This document shows positions 12,512 through 19,800 of a DNA stretch of 22,777 nucleotides, piece after piece. The stretch is taken from assembly GCA_905372445.1 (NCBI GenBank), contig CAJPPF010000018.1, positions 1 to 22,777 on the forward strand. Reading direction: 5' to 3'. Origin of the DNA: an uncultured Prevotella sp. GTDB lineage: Bacteria > Bacteroidota > Bacteroidia > Bacteroidales > Bacteroidaceae. Within the stretch, counting starts at the first letter, position 1. Each line of letters opens with the position of its first letter. The notes below the pieces were generated by a model, which searched no databases, was not told the DNA's origin, and saw only the letters and a program-made list of their open reading frames with translations. The position numbers and the translations under genes were made by a program.

Positions 12512-14083
12512 ATGGCAAAGAAAAAAGACGAAAAGGACGTGCTGGTAGTCCGTGACGAGAAGACAGGCGAGATCAGCGTGGTAGCCGGGCTGAACGCGGA
12601 CGGCACACCCAAGCGCACCCCCGCAAAAGCGGAGAACGCGCAGAGTTTCCTGCAATTCGACCGACATGGCGACGTGCTGGACAACTTCTTCAAGAACTTC
12701 TTCCGGCAGTGCAAGGAACCCAGCCGCTTCGGTTTCTACCGCATTGCGGCAGACCAAGCTGAAAATCTCTTAGAGGTGATGAAGCAACTGCTGAAAGACC
12801 CCGAAGCGAACAAGGAGCTGCTCGCCCCTCACAAGGTGGACACCTCCGACTATGAGAAGAAGGTGCAGGAAGAGATGGCAGCACAACAGACAGAGAAACA
12901 AGAACCTCAAAAACAGGAGAACATGGAACAACGGAAAGAACAGCAACAGGACAAATCCGAACAGATGCAGGGCAAACGTGGCTACCAGCCCATCGACGAG
13001 AGTAAAATCAACTGGCAGGAGCTGGAGGACAGATGGGGCGTAAAGCGGGACAACCTTGAAAAGTCCGGCGACCTTACGAAGATGCTCAACTATGGCAAGT
13101 CCGACTTGGTAAAGGTCAAACCGACCTTCGGCGGCGAATCATTCGAGCTGGACGCCCGCCTCTCCTTCAAGAAGGACGGTGAGGGAAACATCAGCCTCGT
13201 GCCGCACTTCATCCGCAAGGAGCAGAAGCTGGATGAGTACAAGGAACACAAATTCTCCGACAATGACCGGAAGAACCTCCGCGAAACGGGCAATCTCGGT
13301 AGGGTCGTGGACATTGTGGACAGGGAAACGGGCGAGATCATCCCCTCCTACATCAGCATCGACCGCAAGACGAATGAAATCACGGACATTCCGGCAAGCA
13401 GGGTGCGCATCCCGGAGCGCATCGGCAAGACGGAAATCACCACGCAGGAGCGGGACATGCTCCGCGCCGGACTGCCCGTACGCGACAAGCTCATCGAGCG
13501 CAACGACGGCAGAAAGTTCGTCACCACCCTGCAAGTGAACGTGGAGCAGCGCGGCGTGGAGTTCGTGCCGGGAACCGGCAAGTCGCCCCGTACCGCACAG
13601 ACACAGGAAACCAAAGGCGACACATCGAAAAGTCAGGCGCAGGGCGGGGAAAATGCCGCACAGACCAAGAAGGAGCAACGCCGCAACACGTGGACGAACG
13701 AGGACGGCAGCATCCGCCCCATCAGCAAATGGAGCGGCGTGAGCTTCACCGACCAGCAGAAAGCCGACTATGTGGCGGGTAAAGCCGTGAAGCTGGAGAA
13801 CGTGACCGACAAGCAGGGCTTCCATGCCACGATGTATATCAAGTTCAACCCGGAGAAGGGACGCCCGTACCGCTACGACACGAACCCTGACAATGCACAG
13901 CAGGTTGCTCCGTCCAACGAGAGCCGCACGCAGGTGGCGGTGAACAACGATGGCAAGACCAACGAGGCTACAAAGAATCTGAGAGAGCCGTTGCAGAAAG
14001 GTCAGACCAACCCGAAGGACGCCCGCCAGCAACAGCAGCAGGAGAAGCCGCAGAAGAAAACGGGCAAGGGCATGAAAATGTAA
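12512..14083 (+). CDS. Orf3-like DUF4099/DUF3945 protein of the excision operon
   Basis: The gene encodes a 523-residue soluble protein corresponding to Orf3 between xis2d and exc in CTnDOT-type elements. The N-terminal third (FDRHGDVLDNFFKNFFRQC, LLAPHKVD) is followed by a Gln/Glu-rich linker at about residues 113-155. After it comes a DUF4099-like block starting INWQELEDRWGVKRDNLEKSGDL, then DUF3945-like repeats (LSFKKDGEGNISLVPHFIRKE, LDEYKEHKFS, DRETGEIIPSYISIDRKTNE, RNTWTNEDGSIRPISKWSG, each quoted in part). The C-terminus is a low-complexity Gln/Lys tail. It starts 20 bases after the xis2d-like gene. Loss of orf3 in CTnDOT is reported to have little effect on excision, so its job is unclear. 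A DNA- or topoisomerase-associated role is only a guess from its place before exc. Confidence 0.85.
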   Translation: MAKKKDEKDVLVVRDEKTGEISVVAGLNADGTPKRTPAKAENAQSFLQFDRHGDVLDNFFKNFFRQCKEPSRFGFYRIAADQAENLLEVMKQLLKDPEANKELLAPHKVDTSDYEKKVQEEMAAQQTEKQEPQKQENMEQRKEQQQDKSEQMQGKRGYQPIDESKINWQELEDRWGVKRDNLEKSGDLTKMLNYGKSDLVKVKPTFGGESFELDARLSFKKDGEGNISLVPHFIRKEQKLDEYKEHKFSDNDRKNLRETGNLGRVVDIVDRETGEIIPSYISIDRKTNEITDIPASRVRIPERIGKTEITTQERDMLRAGLPVRDKLIERNDGRKFVTTLQVNVEQRGVEFVPGTGKSPRTAQTQETKGDTSKSQAQGGENAAQTKKEQRRNTWTNEDGSIRPISKWSGVSFTDQQKADYVAGKAVKLENVTDKQGFHATMYIKFNPEKGRPYRYDTNPDNAQQVAPSNESRTQVAVNNDGKTNEATKNLREPLQKGQTNPKDARQQQQQEKPQKKTGKGMKM

Positions 14084-14143
14084 TCCCGTGTCCGCCACTG
14101 AATCCAAAATAAAATCCAAAGTATCAACAAAAAAGAAGAAGAC

Positions 14144-16231
14144 ATGAAGACAATCATTGCAGAAAAGCCCTCCGTGGCACGTGAAATCGCCCGCATCGTG
14201 GGCGCGACAAAGAGAGAGGAAGGATATTTCGAGGGAGGCGGTTATGCCGTGACATGGGCATTCGGACACCTCGTTCAGCTTGCCATGCCCGACGGCTACG
14301 GCGTGCGCGGATTTGTCCGTGACAACCTCCCGATTATTCCCGACACATTCACGCTCGTCCCCCGTCAGGTCAGGACGGAGAAAGGTTACAAGCCCGACAG
14401 CGGCGTGGTGTCGCAGATAAAAGTCATCAAAAGACTGTTCGACACAAGCGAACATATCATCGTGGCGACCGATGCCGGACGCGAGGGAGAGCTTATCTTC
14501 CGCTACCTCTACCACTATACGGGTTGCACCACTCCTTTCGTGCGCCTGTGGATCAGCTCTCTCACCGACAAAGCTATCCGCGAGGGACTGCGGAAACTCG
14601 AAGACGGCAGCAAATACGACAACCTCTACCTCGCCGCCAAAGCGCGGAGCGAATCCGACTGGCTCGTGGGCATCAACGGCACACAGGCGTTATCCATCGC
14701 CGCCGGACACGGCACGTATTCCGTGGGGCGGGTGCAGACACCAACGTTGGCTATGGTATGTGAACGCTACTGGGAGAACCGCCGCTTTACGTCCGAAGCA
14801 TTCTGGCAGCTCCATATCGCAACGGACGGTTGCGACGGCGAAGTCGTGAAATTCTCATCCTCCGAGAAATGGAAAGAGAAAGAACCGGCGATGGAACTAT
14901 ATAATAAGGTAAAGGCGGCAGGTTGCGCCACTGTCACGAAAGCCGAGCGCAAGGAGAAGACGGAGGAAACTCCCTTGCTCTACGACCTGACCACGCTCCA
15001 GAAAGAAGCCAACGCCAAGCACGGCTTCACGGCGGAACAGACGCTTGAAATCGCGCAGAAACTCTACGAAAAGAAGTTGATAACCTATCCGAGAACGGGA
15101 AGCCGCTACATCCCCGAAGACGTGTTTGCCGAAATTCCCAAACTGCTCGCTTTCATCGGCACACAGCCCGAATGGAAAGACAAGGTGCGGGCAAAAGCCG
15201 CCCCGACACGCCGCAGCGTGGACGACGGCAAGGTGACAGACCACCATGCCCTGCTCGTCACGGGTGAGAAACCGCTCTTCCTCTCCAAAGAGGACAATAC
15301 CATCTATCAGATGATTGCCGGGCGCATGGTCGAGGCATTCTCTGAGAAATGCGTCAAGGATGTGACCACTGTCACGGCGGAATGTGCCGGAGTGGAGTTT
15401 ACCGTAAAAGGCAGCGTCGTGAAGCAAACCGGATGGCGTGCCGTCTATGGCGAGGAAAAAGAGGAAATTACCATCCCCGGCTGGCAGGAAGGCGACACGC
15501 TGACACCGAAAGGCTCGTCCATTACCGAAGGAAAGACCAAACCCAAGCCGCTGCATACCGAAGCCACCCTGCTCTCGGCAATGGAAACGGCGGGCAAGGA
15601 AATTGAGGACGACGCACTGCGGCAGGCGATGAAGGACTGTGGCATCGGTACTCCCGCCACACGCGCCTCCATCATCGAAACGCTTTTCAAGCGCGGTTAC
15701 ATGGAACGCTGCAAGAAGTCGCTTGTTCCCACCGAAAAAGGACTTGCCCTCAATTCCGTCGTCAAGACGATGCGCATCGCCGATGTTGCCATGACGGGCG
15801 AATGGGAAAAGGAGCTGGCGCGTATCGAGCGCGGGGAACTGTCCGACGACACCTTCCGCAAGGAGATAGAGGCGTACACACGTGAGATAACCTCCGAACT
15901 GATCTCGTGCGACAAGCTCTTCGGCAGCCGTGACTCCGGCTGCGCGTGTCCCAAGTGTGGCACGGGCAGGATGCGGTTCTACGGCAAGGTGGTACGCTGC
16001 GACAACACGGAGTGCGGACTGCCCGTGTTCCGGCTGAAAGCGGGACGCACCCTGTCCGACGATGAAATCAAAGACCTGCTCACCGAAGGGCATACCAAGC
16101 TGCTCAAAGGGTTCAAGAGCAAACAGGGCAAGAGTTTCGATGCTGTTGTCGCCTTTGACGGGGAATATAACACGACTTTTGTGTTCCCGGAGGCTAAAAA
16201 GGACAAGAAATTTTCAGGACGGAAGAAATAG
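14144..16231 (+). CDS. exc: Exc: type IA DNA topoisomerase III of the ICE
   Basis: The gene encodes a 695-residue topoisomerase III, corresponding to CTnDOT Exc, which promotes ICE excision in vivo. The N-terminal TOPRIM domain shows MKTIIAEKPSVAREIA and the metal-binding DAGREGE (Asp110 to Glu116). The catalytic tyrosine is Tyr315 in LITYPRTGSRYIPED. A conserved GTPATRASIIETLFKRGY block follows at about residues 503-520. The C-terminus carries a four-cysteine zinc motif (CPKCG and a second Cys pair, CDNTEC) that would grip single-stranded DNA. All catalytic residues are present, so the enzyme should be active. It is the last gene of the excision operon, 60 bases after orf3. An RteR-like small RNA unit begins at its stop codon. 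Confidence 0.93.
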   Translation: MKTIIAEKPSVAREIARIVGATKREEGYFEGGGYAVTWAFGHLVQLAMPDGYGVRGFVRDNLPIIPDTFTLVPRQVRTEKGYKPDSGVVSQIKVIKRLFDTSEHIIVATDAGREGELIFRYLYHYTGCTTPFVRLWISSLTDKAIREGLRKLEDGSKYDNLYLAAKARSESDWLVGINGTQALSIAAGHGTYSVGRVQTPTLAMVCERYWENRRFTSEAFWQLHIATDGCDGEVVKFSSSEKWKEKEPAMELYNKVKAAGCATVTKAERKEKTEETPLLYDLTTLQKEANAKHGFTAEQTLEIAQKLYEKKLITYPRTGSRYIPEDVFAEIPKLLAFIGTQPEWKDKVRAKAAPTRRSVDDGKVTDHHALLVTGEKPLFLSKEDNTIYQMIAGRMVEAFSEKCVKDVTTVTAECAGVEFTVKGSVVKQTGWRAVYGEEKEEITIPGWQEGDTLTPKGSSITEGKTKPKPLHTEATLLSAMETAGKEIEDDALRQAMKDCGIGTPATRASIIETLFKRGYMERCKKSLVPTEKGLALNSVVKTMRIADVAMTGEWEKELARIERGELSDDTFRKEIEAYTREITSELISCDKLFGSRDSGCACPKCGTGRMRFYGKVVRCDNTECGLPVFRLKAGRTLSDDEIKDLLTEGHTKLLKGFKSKQGKSFDAVVAFDGEYNTTFVFPEAKKDKKFSGRKK

Positions 16232-16242
16232 TATTAACTTTG
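16212..16242 (+). promoter_or_regulatory. Promoter of the RteR-like RNA
   Basis: TTTC (16212-16215), 19 bases, TAACTTTG (16235-16242): the -7 element is perfect and the -33 box has one mismatch. It overlaps the 3' end of exc. The predicted start is near 16248. Confidence 0.7.
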
Positions 16243-16247
16243 CCACT

Positions 16248-16340
16248 TGTTCAGAGTAATGAATTGTTCTTCGATACCGGATTACACTCATACTTTGGAT
16301 TTAGTGGTGGCACTCGGAGGGATACCGAGTGCCTTTTTCT
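16248..16340 (+). ncRNA. rteR: RteR-like small RNA
   Basis: A self-contained transcription unit of about 92 nt lies just downstream of exc, between a near-consensus promoter and a strong intrinsic terminator. In CTnDOT the roughly 90-nt small RNA RteR is encoded next to exc and represses the transfer (tra) operon. The same place and size argue that this is its counterpart. I could not compare the sequences. The unit lies inside an open frame that would extend the DUF1896 protein upstream, but that extension crosses the terminator hairpin and is not believed. Confidence 0.65.
16309..16338 (+). terminator. Intrinsic terminator of the RteR-like RNA
   Basis: The perfect 9-bp GC-rich stem GGCACTCGG (16309-16317) / CCGAGTGCC (16325-16333) has a 7-nt loop and runs directly into TTTTTCTTCCTTTTT. 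It is the cleanest terminator in the window. It also stands between exc and the DUF1896 gene, which shows no separate promoter. Confidence 0.9.
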
Positions 16341-16393
16341 TCCTTTTTCCAACCGATTATCCCGTTAATTATCAATCCGCTAAATCCAAAGTA

Positions 16394-16846
16394 ATGAACA
16401 ACAAGAAGAAAAACGAGGGTCAGACCGACTTTTCCTATTACGGTCTGTACCTGCTGGACTATCTCCGCACGAACAAGTTTGAACAGGCTGACGACACCGC
16501 TTTCATACGGGAACGGGCCGACCGTGCCGCCGAAACGTATGAGAGGGCACGGCTTGAAGGCTATCCCGCCGATGGTGCGCAGGAACTGGCGATGGACACG
16601 CTGCTGCGCGGGCTGCATTATTCCCGTTACGCCATCCTCCGCGAAGTCGTGGAAAACGAGTTTGCCGATGAAGTGCCGGAAGAGAAGCGTGAAGCCTTTG
16701 TCCTGAAACTGCTGCCGCTTGTCGGCAACGTGTTCTCCGTCTATGACCTCTCGGATGACAATTTCGCCCTGTCTTCCGATTACGACCTGCTCTACACGGA
16801 GCTGACGGGAGCAACCGTCCTTTACTTAGACGAATATGGCGTTTAA
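16394..16846 (+). CDS. DUF1896 family protein
   Basis: The gene encodes a 150-residue acidic protein of the DUF1896 family, found almost only in Bacteroidetes conjugative elements next to the large methylase-helicase gene. It has the typical FSYYGLYLLDYLRTNKF opening, a helical middle (YPADGAQELAMDTLLRGLHYSRY) and an acidic C-terminus. The ATG at 16394 gives the usual family N-terminus and lies 54 bases after the RteR-like terminator; an earlier in-frame start near 16247 would run through that hairpin. It overlaps the following gene by 11 bases, so the two are translationally coupled and probably act together. The function is unknown. Confidence 0.85.
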   Translation: MNNKKKNEGQTDFSYYGLYLLDYLRTNKFEQADDTAFIRERADRAAETYERARLEGYPADGAQELAMDTLLRGLHYSRYAILREVVENEFADEVPEEKREAFVLKLLPLVGNVFSVYDLSDDNFALSSDYDLLYTELTGATVLYLDEYGV

Positions 16847-19800
16847 CCGCAAACAGAAACTGCGGGACAACATCGAGGCGATACGGACGGCATTCATCCT
16901 TGACAGGGAAAATAGGACAGCGACAACCGAAGAGCGTGCCATACTTCAAAGGTACTGCGGTTTCGGCGGTCTGAAATGTATCCTCAACCCTGCAAAGGAA
17001 CTGACGGATGCCGTCCGGTGGGCGAAATCCGACCTCGAACTGTTCGCCCCGACGGTGGAGCTGCACAGGCTTATCCGTGAGAACAGCAAGGACGAAACAG
17101 AGTACAAGCGGTTTGTGGATTCGCTGAAAGCGTCCGTGCTGACCGCTTTCTACACCCCCAAAGAGATAACCGACACCATCGCGGACGTGCTGGCAGATTA
17201 CAGCGTCCGCCCCGCCCGTATGCTCGAACCGTCGGCAGGTGTCGGCGTGTTCGTGGATTCCATGCTGCGGCACAGCCCCAATGCGGATGTGATGGCTTTC
17301 GAGAAGGATCTGCTCACGGGTACAATCTTGAGGCATCTCTATCCCGACCAGAAAATGCGCACCTGCGGTTTTGAGAAAATCGAAAGACCGTTCAACAATT
17401 ATTTCGACTTGGCGGTGTCCAACATTCCGTTCGGTGACATTGCCGTGTTCGACGCGGAGTTTCAGCGGAGCGACTCTTTCGGCAGACGCTCCGCCCAGAA
17501 AACCATCCACAACTATTTCTTTCTCAAAGGACTGGATGCCGTGCGTGACGGCGGTATCGTGGCGTTCATCACCTCGCAAGGGGTATTGAATAGCACCAAG
17601 ACCTCCGTGCGTAACGAGCTGTTCAGTCAGGCCAATCTGGTATCCGCGATACGCCTGCCCAACAACCTGTTCACGGACAACGCGGGCACGGAGGTGGGCA
17701 GTGACCTGATTGTCCTGCAAAAGAACCTCAGCAAGAAGGAAATGTCGCAGGACGAGCGGCTGATGACCGTGATACAGACGGACACGAAAACCGCCCTGAC
17801 CGACAACGCCTATTTCATCCACCACCCGGAACGCATCGTGCATACGATGGCGAAACTTGACACAGACCCCTACGGGAAGCCCGCTATGGTTTATCTGCAC
17901 GAGGGCAAGGCAGCAGGCATCGCCGGGGATTTGCGCCGTATGCTCGACGAGGATTTCCATTACAGGCTTGCCATGCGCTTGTATTCGGGTTCAATCCGGC
18001 AGGCAGGAACGGAAGAAAAAGTTGCCGTTCAAAATAAAGTAGAGCGTCCTGCCATAAAATTGGAAACAGTATCCTCGGCGCAGACGGTGGAAACTCCGAC
18101 AGAAAAGCCGCAACCCGCAGATGAAAAGCCGGAGATAGAACCGCGCCCGCAATATTCCGCAGGCGTGCAGCTCACCCTGCTTGACCTCTGGGGGATGACG
18201 GAAGAGGTCAGCCAACCGAAAACCTCCAAAAAGAAAAAGACGGTGAAAAAGGCAGTTACGGCAAAGTCCACTCCGCCCAAACCGAAAGTCACGGTTACAC
18301 CGACAGCTCCAACTGCAAAACCCGCAATGGAGAATAAGGAGGTGAAAGCGGAGAACACCGCCAAGCCTGCCGACCCGGACGACATCTATGCCACACTGGA
18401 CTGGGATACCAATCCTCCCATCAACGGTTTCTATGAAATGATGATGGGTTTGACGCCGGAGCGTAGGAAAGAACTTCGGGAACTGGCAAGGCAGCATAAC
18501 GAGAAACAAGTGGCGGAAAAGACGGAAGTGAAAGCCGTGCCGGAAACTTCCCGTGAGCAGCCACGACAGGAGGAAACACAGCCGGAGGCAGTCGCCGCAC
18601 CTGCCGTTACAGATACCCCATCGGAAGCGGTGGGGACTTTCCTTTTCCCCGACATCGAAGCGGAAAAGCCGAAGGAGGAAGTCGTGGACCTTTCTCCGCG
18701 TGCCTACCACCGCACGCCGGAGATGCACCTGCGCGAAGGGTCGCTGGTGGCTGACCGGGGGCGTCATAACATCGGCTACCTGAAAGACATCACGCCATAC
18801 GGGGCGACATTCCAGCCGCTCGACCTGAAAGGATACCAGAAGGAAAAGGCGTTGTTGTATGTGTCGCTGCGTGACGCCTACGAGCGTCTGTACCGTTATG
18901 AATCGCTCCGGCGCGAGGCAAATGTTCCGTGGCGAGAGCATCTGAATACCTGTTACGATGAGTTTGTCATGCGCTACGGCAACCTCAACGCCAAGCAGAA
19001 CGTGAAGTTAGTGATGATGGATGCGGGCGGGCGCGACATCCTTTCGCTGGAACGGATGGAAAACGGAAAGTTCGTCAAGGCGGACATCTTCGAGCATCCT
19101 GTTTCCTTCGCGGTGGAGAGCCATGCCAACGTAGGCTCTCCCGAAGAAGCCCTGTCTGCGTCGCTCAACAAATATGGTACGGTCAATCTCGACTATATGC
19201 GGGAGATAACCGACAGCACGGCGGAGGATTTGCTCACTGCCCTGCAAGGGCGCATCTACTACAATCCGCTCGTGACCGGTTACGAAATCAAAGACCGTTT
19301 CATCGCCGGAAATGTCATAGAGAAAGCGGAACGCATAGAGGCATGGATGGGTGACAATCCCGAAAATGAGCGTATGCCGGAGGTGAAGCAGGCGTTGGAG
19401 GCTCTGAAAGATGCCGAGCCGCAGCGCATCGCCTTCGAGGATCTGGACTTCAATTTCGGGGAACGCTGGATTCCGACGGGTGTCTATGCCGCCTACATGA
19501 GCCGGCTGTTCGACACGGAGGTGAAAATCGCCTATTCCGCAAGCATGGACGAGTTTTCGGTGGTGTGCGGCTACCGCACCATGAAAATCACGGACGAGTT
19601 TCTGGTGAAGGGGTATTACCGGAACTATGACGGTATGCACCTCCTAAAACACGCCCTGCACAACACCTGCCCTGACATGATGAAGTCCATCGGCAAGGAC
19701 GAGCATGGCAACGACATCAAGATGCGCGACAGCGAGGGAATACAACTCGCCAACGCCAAGATTGACGAGATACGAAACGGCTTCTCCGAATGGCTCGAAG

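Noticed and set aside
13139..14515. Long minus-strand ORF (458 codons) opposite orf3/exc
   Set aside because: Shadow of GC-rich coding DNA; repetitive Leu/Arg/His-rich translation with no domain, and both sense genes are well supported. The same applies to 14897-16093, 16503-17960, 17991-18941 and 20691-21569.
16247..16393. Upstream extension of the DUF1896 protein
   Set aside because: It would be translated through the RteR-like RNA and its terminator hairpin; the family N-terminus starts at 16394.
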